From positions 1-54,079 of the forward strand of contig JAJXZD010000213.1 of NCBI GenBank assembly GCA_021780215.1: a DNA stretch of 54,079 nt. The letters run 5' to 3'. Numbering within the stretch: position 1 is the stretch's first letter; each line of letters opens with the position of its first letter. Under the pieces are notes generated by a model. It ran no database searches. It was not told where the DNA came from and saw nothing but the letters and a program-made list of their open reading frames with translations. The position numbers and the translations under genes were made by a program. Source of the stretch: Acidobacteriota bacterium (GTDB lineage: Bacteria; Acidobacteriota; Terriglobia; Acidiferrales; UBA7541). Positions 33,102 to 42,078 of the stretch are shown here, piece after piece.

Positions 33102-34441
33102 GCCATTCTTCGAGCGCGCAGCCACAGTCGAGCCCCGCATCGGTGGCTTCCCTCGCGGGACGGGCGCGAGCCGCTTCGCGCGCGCTTGCGAAGCTTTCCC
33201 TTGGCTCCCGCAACGAGGCGCTGCTGGCCGCCGCGCAAGCCATCGAGCAAGCGGCCGGGCCAATCCTCGAAGCCAACCGGCGCGATTGCCTCGCCGCCGA
33301 AGCCTCTGTTGCTGCCGGAAAAATGTCTTCCGCTATGCTCGCTCGGCTGCGCGTCGATGAGCGCGGTATTGCCCAAATGGCGCGGCAGGTCCGCGAAGTT
33401 GCCTCTTTGCCCGACCCACTTGGCCGGCGTCTTTCAGCGACTGAACTGGACGAGGGACTGGTGCTTTACAAGGAGTCCTGCCCGCTCGGCGTCGTGGGTG
33501 TGATTTTTGAGTCGCGCCCGGATGTGATTCCGCAGCTCGCCTCGCTCGCCATCAAGTCGGGCAACGCTGTGCTGCTCAAGGGCGGATCGGAAGCCGCGGA
33601 GACAAACGAGGCGATTGTCTCTGTCTGGCGGCGTTCGCTCGGCCGGTTTCCTTCGATCCCGCCCGATTCCGTTCTGCTGCTGCATACCCGGGAAGACACA
33701 CTCAATCTGCTCTCGCAGGACCGCAACGTGGATCTCATCATTCCGCGAGGCTCCTATGAGCTTGTGCAGTACGTTATGCAGCACAGCCGCATCCCCGTCC
33801 TGGGCCATGGGGAAGGCATCTGCCACGTCTATGTGGATCGGGCCGCCGATTTGAAGAAGGCCGTCGCCATCACCTACGACGCAAAGGTTCAGTACCCCGC
33901 CGTGTGCAACGCCGCCGAAACTCTTCTGGTCCACCAGGCCATCGCCGCGGAATTCTTGCCGCAAGCCGTGGCCCGGCTCAAACAGGCCGGGGTGGAGATT
34001 CGCGGATGCCCGGCCACGATGGCACTGCTCCCCAATGGGGGACTCGTGCCGGCAACGGAGAAGGACTGGTCCACCGAGTATTCTGACCTCGTGCTGTCGG
34101 TGCGGATCGTGCCCAGCCTGGATGAGGCCGTCGAGCATATCAACCGCTACGGCTCACATCACACGGACGCCATCGTCACTGAGGATGCCGAAGCGGCCCG
34201 CCGCTTCATGAACGAAGTGGACTCCGCCGGCGTCTATCAAAACGCCTCAACGCGCTTCGCCGACGGATTCCGCTACGGTTTCGGAGCCGAGGTGGGGATC
34301 AGCACCAGCAAGCTGCACGCCCGCGGACCCATGGGCCTAGAGGGCCTGACGACCTATAAATACAAGCTTTATGGCGATGGGCACACCGTTGCAGAATACG
34401 CCAAGGGCCTCAAGCGCTTCACCCATCGCCGCCTAGATTAG
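33098..34441 (+). CDS. proA: glutamate-5-semialdehyde (gamma-glutamyl phosphate) reductase
   Basis: ProA reduces gamma-glutamyl phosphate to the semialdehyde with NADPH, the second step of proline synthesis, working directly after ProB. The 447-aa aldehyde-dehydrogenase-like protein has PLGVVGVIFESRPDV (cofactor site), NAVLLKGGSEA, the catalytic Cys270 in YPAVCNAAETLL and the C-terminal NASTRFADGFRYGFGAEVGIST. The first 20 residues are Ser/Ala-rich and extra. The ATG overlaps proB (ATGA), the classical proBA operon. It ends tail to tail with the minus-strand membrane protein gene, the stops overlapping by 4 nt. Confidence 0.97.
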   Translation: MSHSSSAQPQSSPASVASLAGRARAASRALAKLSLGSRNEALLAAAQAIEQAAGPILEANRRDCLAAEASVAAGKMSSAMLARLRVDERGIAQMARQVREVASLPDPLGRRLSATELDEGLVLYKESCPLGVVGVIFESRPDVIPQLASLAIKSGNAVLLKGGSEAAETNEAIVSVWRRSLGRFPSIPPDSVLLLHTREDTLNLLSQDRNVDLIIPRGSYELVQYVMQHSRIPVLGHGEGICHVYVDRAADLKKAVAITYDAKVQYPAVCNAAETLLVHQAIAAEFLPQAVARLKQAGVEIRGCPATMALLPNGGLVPATEKDWSTEYSDLVLSVRIVPSLDEAVEHINRYGSHHTDAIVTEDAEAARRFMNEVDSAGVYQNASTRFADGFRYGFGAEVGISTSKLHARGPMGLEGLTTYKYKLYGDGHTVAEYAKGLKRFTHRRLD

Positions 34442-36252
34442 CCCGACGCTCCCCGCGCGGCCCGCGCCACACGCAATCGCCAGAAAATCGCAAAGAACGC
34501 CGCAGCCGACAAGACTGAGATAACGCCGCCGGCGGTGCGATCCCACGTGTGGCGTAAGCGGATTTCCACGCGGTGGGCGCCTGGAGGCAGAGGCAGGACT
34601 ATCTGCGCCGTGTTCGGAAGAGAGCCGGCGAGAATCTCCGTGCCATCCATGCGAGCTTCCCATGCCGGGTAGTTGATGAGCCGGAATGCGAACATGACCG
34701 GCAGGGCACTGTGCTCCGTCACTACCTTGCGCTCGGCGGACCACTCTCGGATCTGAAACTGCGCCTCGCCCGATGCCGGTGAAGCGCCGGGGGCAGCGCC
34801 TAGAATCTCCACCGGAGGCGCCGGAATAGCGGAAATCCCATCGGGGCGGCTTGCGTCGTCGGGATTTCCGGGCAGATCATAGCGGAGGCAGCCTGCCGGC
34901 GCGTATTCATTGGTGCCTTCGTAGCCACGGCCGGAGGCAATGGCCGTGGCGGCGCTCTCCACATCGTCGTTGTTCCACCAGGCATCGCGAACCATGGAGG
35001 CTGCCGTCGCCAGGATCGCGCATCCCAGAAAAATCACGGCCAGGGAGGTTGCGCGCGCGGTTTGCAGGCAAGAAATCGCCGCGGCCAGGGAAAATGCGAA
35101 CACCACCGCCAACATTCCCATCCATCTCCAAGGAAACTGCACAAACCACATCTTGGGAAGCGTGCGCCAAAGCACCAGGCTCGGCTCGAACATCAGCGCG
35201 CTGGACGCTGCCCCGACGGCCGCAAGCGTCCACCAGATTCCGCCGAAGCCCCACCGCCTCCGTGCCGTCAGGACCACGGCGATTCCCACGCAAACCATCA
35301 TCCCGATTGCGATCCAGGAAACCTTCGCGTTGAAGAGGGCGAATTCGGGGGCGTTCGCCCGGGTAAACAGGAAATTGCTCGCGGGTTGGACATGCTCGGA
35401 GACGACCTCCGTAATCTGCACCCATCGCTGTTCCCATGCGGCTGGAAAAATGTAAAACGCCGCGAGTCCCATCCCCAACGCGATGCTCGCTGCGCCCGGA
35501 AACAACGGGCGGAGGCTGCGGCGCAGGACGCAGCCGCCAAGCAGGATCAGGCAAAGTGAATACGTTGCAACCACAGCGGCAGGAGCGTTCGCCAGCCAGA
35601 TTCCCGCCAGCGCGGCGGCCAGCGCCGGCATGCCCTGCCAATTGCCACTTGCCACACGACAGCCGGCCCAAATCAGCAAGGGGTAGAAGGCACAGGCCAG
35701 AAGCTCAGCATACGCGCTGCGGTAGTACACAATGAGCAAGTTGTACGGGTTTACGACGTAGAGCGCAGCGGCGATGGCCTCATAGGGTCCCGGAAGATAG
35801 TCGCGCCCCAGCCGCCACATGGACATGCCCGCGGCGGTCAACACCAGCCAGACATAAGCCCCGGGCACCAACTTCCATGGCAGCGCCATACCCAGAGCCG
35901 CTCCCACCAGCCACGAACCCGGTGGATAAAAAATGAATCGGGGCTCTCCAAAGCCCCAATTGGCCCATTCCGCCCACTGCGGAGAGAAAATGCCCTCGCG
36001 CCATTGGCCGGCCACGTCCACCCACGACGCGATATGGAAGAGAAGATCGTGCCCCGCGGCATTCCCGAGAAAAATCATGGGGGAGATCACCGCCGCCGCC
36101 AAACCACCGCATAGGAGGAGGACGCGCCATCCGGAAAGAAGCCTTCCGGGCTGCGTTTGGAGTGCGATGACTCGTGTCTGTTCAGTCAGAATGGCTTGCC
36201 GTCCCCGATTTTCGTTGCAGCGAGAATACAGAATCGTCTGGCTTGGCGCCAT
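34438..36252 (-). CDS. polytopic membrane protein, PTPS-related/YfhO-like
   Basis: The 604-aa protein has around ten hydrophobic segments and the architecture of membrane proteins labelled 6-pyruvoyl-tetrahydropterin synthase-related, a misleading name for GT-C-like proteins. The first periplasmic loop carries GHDLLFHIASWVDVA and the FGEPRFIFYPPGSW region, typical of this group, which contains Asp/His and aromatic residues expected in GT-C glycosyltransferases. A soluble region (about 455-570) with PAWEARMDGTEI precedes a last helix, as in YfhO. A lipid-linked sugar transferase is plausible, not shown. AAGGGTC lies before the ATG at 36252; an in-frame earlier start is possible. It is divergent from the GH63-like gene. 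Confidence 0.75.
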   Translation of the reverse strand: MAPSQTILYSRCNENRGRQAILTEQTRVIALQTQPGRLLSGWRVLLLCGGLAAAVISPMIFLGNAAGHDLLFHIASWVDVAGQWREGIFSPQWAEWANWGFGEPRFIFYPPGSWLVGAALGMALPWKLVPGAYVWLVLTAAGMSMWRLGRDYLPGPYEAIAAALYVVNPYNLLIVYYRSAYAELLACAFYPLLIWAGCRVASGNWQGMPALAAALAGIWLANAPAAVVATYSLCLILLGGCVLRRSLRPLFPGAASIALGMGLAAFYIFPAAWEQRWVQITEVVSEHVQPASNFLFTRANAPEFALFNAKVSWIAIGMMVCVGIAVVLTARRRWGFGGIWWTLAAVGAASSALMFEPSLVLWRTLPKMWFVQFPWRWMGMLAVVFAFSLAAAISCLQTARATSLAVIFLGCAILATAASMVRDAWWNNDDVESAATAIASGRGYEGTNEYAPAGCLRYDLPGNPDDASRPDGISAIPAPPVEILGAAPGASPASGEAQFQIREWSAERKVVTEHSALPVMFAFRLINYPAWEARMDGTEILAGSLPNTAQIVLPLPPGAHRVEIRLRHTWDRTAGGVISVLSAAAFFAIFWRLRVARAARGASG

Positions 36253-36299
36253 CCAGAACTGACCCTTGCAAGGATGGACGCATCCAAAATCCCTGCGCC

Positions 36300-36328
36300 T
36301 TGCCACGCACGATCGAGACGGCTAGAGT
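36300..36328 (+). promoter_or_regulatory. candidate sigma70-type promoter of the GH63-like gene
   Basis: TTGCCA (36300-36305, 5/6) and TAGAGT (36323-36328, 4/6) are separated by exactly 17 nt and lie 74 nt before the ATG at 36403, in the divergent spacer. Confidence 0.5.
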
Positions 36329-36402
36329 AATTCGGCGGCGCGCATCTTGCCGAACCGGACTCGCCTGGATGAAAAGCCGGCGAGCCACTGAAGGACCGAG
36401 GG

Positions 36403-39060
36403 ATGACCAGCGAAGAGGAACGGCTGCGCGCCAGTGCTGACCGCGAGGCCCATTGGAAGCGATGGGGGCCTTACTTGTCCGAGCGGCAATGGGGCACGGT
36501 GCGTGAGGACTATAGCGCCAATGGTGACGCCTGGATCTACTTCCCCCATGACCATGCCAGATCGCGTACCTATCGGTGGGGAGAAGACGGCCTGGGCGGA
36601 ATCTGCGACCGGCACCAGCACATCTGCCTGGCCCTCGCGCTGTGGAATGAGAAGGACTCCATCCTCAAGGAGCGCCTCTTCGGCCTGACCAACCGCGAGG
36701 GCAACCACGGCGAGGACGTCAAGGAGTATTACTACTATCTCGACGCCACTCCGACCAGCTCCTATCTGAAATTCCTCTACAAATATCCTCAGGCCGCATA
36801 TCCCTATGCTCAGCTCGTGGAGGAAAACGGCCGGCGCTCGCGGCAGGACCCCGAGTTCGAACTCCTCGACACCGGCATTTTTAATGAGCATCGCTACTTT
36901 GACGTCTTCGTCGAATATGCCAAGGCGTCGGCGGACGACATCCTCATGCGCATTACCGCATGGAACCGGGGGCCGGACCCCGCGCGTTTGCATCTGCTGC
37001 CGACCCTCTGGTTTCGCAACCGCTGGTCATGGGGCGAGAACTACGGCCCGCCCTGGGCGGCTCACACGCCGAGTCAGGAAGGAACGGAGCTGATCACCCT
37101 TGAGGAATATCACTATGGCAACCGCTGGCTGCTAATCGAGGGTGCGCCGGAGCTGCTCTTCACCGAAAACGAGACCAATGCCAAGCTGCTCTTTGGCCGG
37201 GAAAACGCCACCCCCTACGTGAAGGACGCCTTTCATCGCTACATCATTCATGGCGAGCGCGAAGCCGTGAATCCGGCGATGAAGGGAACCAAGGCTTGCG
37301 CGCATTTCACTTCTGAAATCCCCGCCGGAGCGAACTGGACGGTCCGGCTCCGGCTGATGGACACAAACCCTGCGGAAAGCGCCGCTCCCGCTCGTGATTA
37401 TTTCGGCCCTCCCTTCGACGCCGTCTTTGCCACCCGCCAGCGCGAAGCCGATGAATTCTACGCCGAAAAAATCGGCGAGGGATCGAGCAAAGATGCCCAA
37501 CTGGTCCAGCGGCAGGCCTTCGCCGGACTGCTCTGGGGAAAGCAGAGCTATCACTATAACGTTCGCCGCTGGCTGTCCGGCGATCCGACGCAGCCTCCCC
37601 CCGATCCGGCGCGCCGCAAGGGCCGGAACCACCAGTGGACCCATCTGCACAATTCCGATGTGATCTCGATGCCGGACAAGTGGGAATATCCCTGGTACGC
37701 CGCGTGGGACCTCGCCTTCCATTGCGTGGCGATGGCGCTGATTGATCCCGATTTCGCCAAGGACCAGCTCCTGCTCTTTCTCCGGGAATGGTACATGCAG
37801 CCCAACGGCCAGATTCCCGCGTACGAGTGGAATTTTTCCGATGTGAATCCGCCCGTGCACGCCTGGGCGGCCTGGCGTGTCTATCGCATCGAGGATCGCA
37901 TCCGGGGAAAGGCGGACCGGGACTTCCTCGAGCGCGTCTTCCACAAGCTGCTTCTAAATTTCACCTGGTGGGTGAACCGCAAGGATCCCGACGGCAAGAA
38001 TGTGTTCGAGGGCGGATTCCTGGGCCTCGACAACATCGGAGTCTTTGACCGCTCGATGCCGCTGGGCCCCGGGAATTTCATCGATCAATCCGACGGGACG
38101 AGCTGGATGGCCATGTATTGCCTCGACATGCTGGCGATGGCCATGGAATTGGCGCGCGAGGACCCCGCCTACGAGGACGTGGCCAGCAAGTTCTTCGAGC
38201 ATTTTGTTTTCATCTCCCAGGCCATGAACGACATGGGCGGCGAGGGCATCGGATTGTGGGACGAGCAGGATGGCTTCTATTACGACGTCCTTCATTTTGG
38301 CGAGCGCAGTTGGACGCCCATCAAGGTCCGCTCCATGGTCGGGCTGATTCCGCTCTTTGCCGTAGAGACCTTCGAGGCCGAGGATCTCGCCCGCCTGCCT
38401 GCGTTCACCCGGCGCATGCAATGGTTCATCGACCATCATGCCGAGGTCTCTGCGCACGTGGATATGAGCCGCCGCACCGACCGCGGCACTCGCCTGCTGC
38501 TTACCATCGCCAACCGGCAGAAGATCGAGCGCATCTACCGCTACGTCTTCGACGAAAAGGAGTTCTTGTCTCCCTACGGAGTTCGTGCGCTCTCAAAATT
38601 CCACCAGGATCATCCGTTCATGCTGGCCATTGACGGGCAATCGCATTCGGTGGATTACGAACCCGCCGAATCCACCACCGATCTGTTCGGCGGCAACTCC
38701 AACTGGCGCGGGCCGGTCTGGTTCCCGATGAATTTCCTCCTGATCGAATCTCTCCAGCGCATCCACTATTATTACGGCGACGAATTCCTGGTGGAATTTC
38801 CCACCGGCTCGGGCCAGAAGATGACGCTTTGGGACGCCACCAGCGAGCTTTCCCGCCGCCTCTCACGCATCTTTTTGCGCAAGGACGGGCGGCGGGCTGT
38901 CTACGGAGACTCGGAAATCCTTCAGCAGGACCCCTACTGGCGTGACCTGATCCTCTTCTACGAATATTTTCACGGCGAGAGCGGCATGGGGCTGGGGGCC
39001 AGCCACCAGACAGGATGGACAGCTCTGGTCGCCAAGCTGATTGAACAGAGCGGAGAATAA
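36403..39060 (+). CDS. glycoside hydrolase of the GH63/MGH1-like type
   Basis: The 885-aa protein has no signal peptide and probably works in the cytoplasm. The C-terminal (alpha/alpha)6 barrel (about 400-880) has the motifs of bacterial GH63-like proteins: [54 protein letters not shown] and [19 protein letters not shown]. The N-terminal half is a beta-rich domain. Family members act on alpha-glucosides or mannosylglycerate-type substrates; the substrate here is unknown. Shine-Dalgarno GGACCGAGGG precedes the ATG. Convergent with the VOC gene, 35 nt away. Confidence 0.88.
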   Translation: MTSEEERLRASADREAHWKRWGPYLSERQWGTVREDYSANGDAWIYFPHDHARSRTYRWGEDGLGGICDRHQHICLALALWNEKDSILKERLFGLTNREGNHGEDVKEYYYYLDATPTSSYLKFLYKYPQAAYPYAQLVEENGRRSRQDPEFELLDTGIFNEHRYFDVFVEYAKASADDILMRITAWNRGPDPARLHLLPTLWFRNRWSWGENYGPPWAAHTPSQEGTELITLEEYHYGNRWLLIEGAPELLFTENETNAKLLFGRENATPYVKDAFHRYIIHGEREAVNPAMKGTKACAHFTSEIPAGANWTVRLRLMDTNPAESAAPARDYFGPPFDAVFATRQREADEFYAEKIGEGSSKDAQLVQRQAFAGLLWGKQSYHYNVRRWLSGDPTQPPPDPARRKGRNHQWTHLHNSDVISMPDKWEYPWYAAWDLAFHCVAMALIDPDFAKDQLLLFLREWYMQPNGQIPAYEWNFSDVNPPVHAWAAWRVYRIEDRIRGKADRDFLERVFHKLLLNFTWWVNRKDPDGKNVFEGGFLGLDNIGVFDRSMPLGPGNFIDQSDGTSWMAMYCLDMLAMAMELAREDPAYEDVASKFFEHFVFISQAMNDMGGEGIGLWDEQDGFYYDVLHFGERSWTPIKVRSMVGLIPLFAVETFEAEDLARLPAFTRRMQWFIDHHAEVSAHVDMSRRTDRGTRLLLTIANRQKIERIYRYVFDEKEFLSPYGVRALSKFHQDHPFMLAIDGQSHSVDYEPAESTTDLFGGNSNWRGPVWFPMNFLLIESLQRIHYYYGDEFLVEFPTGSGQKMTLWDATSELSRRLSRIFLRKDGRRAVYGDSEILQQDPYWRDLILFYEYFHGESGMGLGASHQTGWTALVAKLIEQSGE

Positions 39061-39095
39061 TCCACAGCGGGATCAGAAATCGACAGGGGAAGCAG

Positions 39096-39707
39096 TCAGG
39101 GATGCTTCGGCCGCTCGACCGGCGCGGGCGATTCGACGAGCTCGAGCAGCACCTTTCCTCCCTGCGCCGAGGGTGCCAGAAAAAAATTCACGCGCGTCGC
39201 TCCGGCTCCGGCGCGCGTCGCGGGATAAACCGGTTCCAAGCCGAATCGCGTCCGCAGCAGCTCGGTGGCGCGGTCCGCACTCCGCACCTCAATTTCGACT
39301 TGCTGAATTCCTTCGCCGAATTTCGCGAGAAAGCGCGCGATGGCGCCCGAGCCTTGAGAATCGCGCGTGGTGAGCACGTCCAGACGCGCGCCTCCGTCGA
39401 AATCGAGCTCAAATTCCCGGGCGTCCTGGTCCGGGGGAACATCGGCCAGGGGCGGAGCCCCGCTGGCAGCGAGGATTCTCTCAAAACTTTCCGGCTGAAC
39501 GGCCACGCCCACGGTGATGCGCGGGAGGCCTGAGGCATCCCGGACAATCCATTCCGCCTTCGCGGGATCGGCAAGCCATTGGCTGAGTGCCGCGGCGGCC
39601 AGCTGGCGGCCACGCTCGAATATTACGGCGGCCGCGCTCGAGCGCCTGGCCGGGTCCGGCTCGCGCAGCTCGCCGATCAGCCGCGCCAGTTCATTGCTTT
39701 CCGGCAT
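39096..39707 (-). CDS. VOC-fold (glyoxalase/epimerase-like) protein with N-terminal extension
   Basis: The 203-aa protein has a C-terminal VOC half: AIARFLAKFGEGIQQVEIEV (about 117-136), then ATELLRTRFGL and KVLLELVE, which resembles methylmalonyl-CoA epimerase in the GEGIHH-type segment. The metal-binding His of that segment is replaced by Gln-Gln (GEGIQQ), so an active metal site is doubtful. The N-terminal 90 residues are helical and Ala/Arg-rich (LREPDPARRSSAAAVIFERG, HEAT-like) and then SGLPRITVGVAVQ. No methylmalonyl-CoA gene is near. It ends 35 nt from the GH63-like gene. Function unknown. Confidence 0.7.
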   Translation of the reverse strand: MPESNELARLIGELREPDPARRSSAAAVIFERGRQLAAAALSQWLADPAKAEWIVRDASGLPRITVGVAVQPESFERILAASGAPPLADVPPDQDAREFELDFDGGARLDVLTTRDSQGSGAIARFLAKFGEGIQQVEIEVRSADRATELLRTRFGLEPVYPATRAGAGATRVNFFLAPSAQGGKVLLELVESPAPVERPKHP

Positions 39708-39732
39708 TGGCGGCCTCGGTCATCGGATCCGG

Positions 39733-40581
39733 TTACGGGGCGGCGTGTTTCGGCGGAAGCGCGTTGACGTTGGACAACTCCACGTATTCGGTCTGGCCGG
39801 GCTGCACCGTGATGGGCACATCCCAGCGAAGCCGCGCGTCGCCTACGTCGGCGGACACGTTCAGCGAGCTGATCCAGTAGCTCCCTGGAGAAATGCCGCG
39901 CAGAAATCCCTGGCCTTGCAGATCCGTCTCCGTGCGTCCGACGAGATATTTGGACTGCGCGAGATCGAGCGTCAGGCGGCGCACCGCGGGAACCCGCTTC
40001 CCCAACAGCAGGTTCCACTTGGGCTCGGGATTGATGTCCGTCAGGTTAAGGTCTATCCCATCCATGCTTTGCGGATTCTGTTCGATATAGTGGCGGATGG
40101 CCAGATCATATTGGGCCGAGAGCTTCTTGTATTTTTCCGGGTCCTTCAATTGATCCGAAGGCTTGAACTTCGGCTTCGGAAAGTCCACCGATTCGTCGCC
40201 GGCGTTGCGGTCCATGTAGGCCTTGCGGAACTCCGGGATATCCAAGATGTCCGCTGGATGCAACTTGTGGATGAAATCTTCGCCGGAAAGCGAAAGCGTG
40301 TGATTCTTCTTCATCCACGCTTTCAACTTCGAGGAAACATCGAGTTTGTCTATGAAGGCGTTTTTGTCCGGCAGAGGCTGGGTGGCTTCGGCTTCCTTGG
40401 CGATTTCCTCGTAGCTCTTTCTCAGCAGGAAGATTGGGAAGCCGCGAACCGGCTCCTGGAGGCCGTCGGTCGGCGTCGCGCGCGCCACGAATTCAATGGC
40501 GCCGTTCTGCGCGGCCGCCACGCCGGCCGCCGCCAGAATTCCGGCGAGTCCAACCACGATGGTCCAAAGCGCATGTTTCAT
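39733..40581 (-). CDS. exported protein of unknown function
   Basis: The 282-aa protein starts with a signal peptide (MKHALWTIVVGLAGILAAAGVAAAQ, here residues 1-25 in sense, cleaved near AAAQ). The mature protein has a Lys-rich middle (KFKPSDQLKDPEKYKKLSAQ) and a C-terminal beta-rich part (LRGISPGSYWISSLNVS, then VPITVQPGQTEYVELSNVNA) that resembles carboxypeptidase-regulatory or Ig-like domains. The ATG at 40581 was chosen because the signal peptide then begins at residue 1; two upstream starts add unlike sequence. It lies between the VOC and TonB-like genes on the same strand. No partner is known. Confidence 0.7.
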   Translation of the reverse strand: MKHALWTIVVGLAGILAAAGVAAAQNGAIEFVARATPTDGLQEPVRGFPIFLLRKSYEEIAKEAEATQPLPDKNAFIDKLDVSSKLKAWMKKNHTLSLSGEDFIHKLHPADILDIPEFRKAYMDRNAGDESVDFPKPKFKPSDQLKDPEKYKKLSAQYDLAIRHYIEQNPQSMDGIDLNLTDINPEPKWNLLLGKRVPAVRRLTLDLAQSKYLVGRTETDLQGQGFLRGISPGSYWISSLNVSADVGDARLRWDVPITVQPGQTEYVELSNVNALPPKHAAP

Positions 40582-40673
40582 CCCGGCCATCGTAGCAGAA
40601 CCGCAGGCAGATCTGTATTCCTGAGGCGAGTTAGTAATCCGGAGTACACGCGCAAGCACTCGTGCCGCTCTCG

Positions 40674-41852
40674 TCAGAACAACTGGAACTGGATTTCAAC
40701 CAGCTCGCGTGTGGCGGCCGGCTTGCCGTCAGGCCCCAGGGCCGGCTGGAGCCGCCAAGTGCGCACGGCCTCGATGGCCTTTTCGTCCAGGCCGTATCCG
40801 AGCCCTTTGGCCACATGGACGTCCGTCGCGCGTCCATCCACAGTGACCACCACGAGGAGTTCGACCGTGCCCTGAATCTTCACTTTCATGGCCTCGTCGC
40901 TGTATTCCGGCCGGGGGCAATACAGGCACTGCGGCGTCCCGTAGCCGCCGCTCCCCGCATTCGGAATTCCGCCGCCAGTATTCCATCCCTCGCCGGGACC
41001 CAGGCCGTTTCCGTTTCCATTGCCCAGCCCGTTCCCGCGTCCCTGGCCCATCGATTCATTGGAGGTCTTGCCAAGCGGGTCGCCCCAATTCGGGAGATTG
41101 AGGTTGGGCATCTTGATATTCGGGTTGCCGAGAATGGTCGGCGTGATGGCGATTTGCGGATGCTCCGGAGGCCGCACCATCGGCCGCGCCATCTGCGTCC
41201 ACGAAAACTTCGGCGCACGCCCCTTGCTGGCAGGGAGCTGATCGTGCTGCCCTCCTCCGCCGCCCGCTTTCTGCTGGGAGGGAGAGATTTTCGCCAGATA
41301 GGGAGAAATCGTATCGTCCAGAGGCGTCACCATGGTGTTGCTCGCCTTGGTGACGGGAGGAGAAAGCCACCCGGGTAAGAGGAGCGGCACCAGCACAACC
41401 AACGCGATGACCACAACGTGAATCAATACCGACACGGCCTGCACGCGCGAGAACTGCCGGTTCTTGGTCCAGATTTCAGGAACAGGAATCGGCTGGCTTG
41501 TTGTCTGAAGCGGAGGCAGCTTCGAGGGAAAAAACAGGTCGCGCAGATTCTGCCATAGCCCGGCTTCCTCGCTCCAATCAACGAGCAGCTCTGACTTCAC
41601 GTTGCCGCGCGGCCCGGCGTGCAGCAGCTCCTTCACGTTTTCCCGCAGCGAGCCGCCGAACTGGGGCATGGCAAATGCGGCCGGAGTGCCCGGCCGGAGC
41701 TTCACCGGCCGCTCCATAAGAAAATCTCTCAAATTCGAAAGGAGACTTCGCAGGTTCGATTCGCGCAACGGGGAAGGCAGGCGCCCAAGCCGCAGCGTCG
41801 AACCGCCGCTGGAATGTGGCGCGTCGTTTAGATTGGTGCTCGGACTTGTCAT
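40674..41852 (-). CDS. TonB-family energy-transducing protein
   Basis: The 392-aa protein has a single transmembrane helix at about residues 138-161 (VLIHVVVIALVVLVPLLLPG), preceded by a long cytoplasmic region of 137 residues, which is unusual: TonB normally has a very short one. The periplasmic linker includes a Gly/Asn-rich stretch (near 275-300, GNGLGNGNGNG). The C-terminal TonB domain (about 310-392) has PEYSDEAMKVKIQGTVELLV and ends IQFQLF. A Cys pair (CLYCPRPEYS) immediately precedes it. A cytosolic region and Cys pair may sense something. No ExbB or ExbD and no TonB-dependent receptor are in the window. The ATG at 41852 is favoured over one at 41903. Confidence 0.83.
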   Translation of the reverse strand: MTSPSTNLNDAPHSSGGSTLRLGRLPSPLRESNLRSLLSNLRDFLMERPVKLRPGTPAAFAMPQFGGSLRENVKELLHAGPRGNVKSELLVDWSEEAGLWQNLRDLFFPSKLPPLQTTSQPIPVPEIWTKNRQFSRVQAVSVLIHVVVIALVVLVPLLLPGWLSPPVTKASNTMVTPLDDTISPYLAKISPSQQKAGGGGGQHDQLPASKGRAPKFSWTQMARPMVRPPEHPQIAITPTILGNPNIKMPNLNLPNWGDPLGKTSNESMGQGRGNGLGNGNGNGLGPGEGWNTGGGIPNAGSGGYGTPQCLYCPRPEYSDEAMKVKIQGTVELLVVVTVDGRATDVHVAKGLGYGLDEKAIEAVRTWRLQPALGPDGKPAATRELVEIQFQLF

Positions 41853-42078
41853 GCGAGTAGCCTGGGCTCCCTGGCGCACAGATACATGAATTAGACGCGC
41901 CAAAACGGAAAAGGATGTCCAACCCCGGGCATGGCTGACATGCTCCGCAATTCATTGTAACATACGCTGGGTGACGCGAAATTTCAGTTTTTGCCGCGTA
42001 CGCTCCTGACACAAACTTGTCTGCCCGCGCTTCGCGGCGCTACCGGGCTCTCCAGAAAGGGCTTTCCATTCCCGCACC

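Noticed and set aside
41853-42078. T-box or other leader before ileS
   Set aside because: No T-box consensus or terminator/antiterminator pair is visible, and I could not place a good promoter in this divergent spacer.
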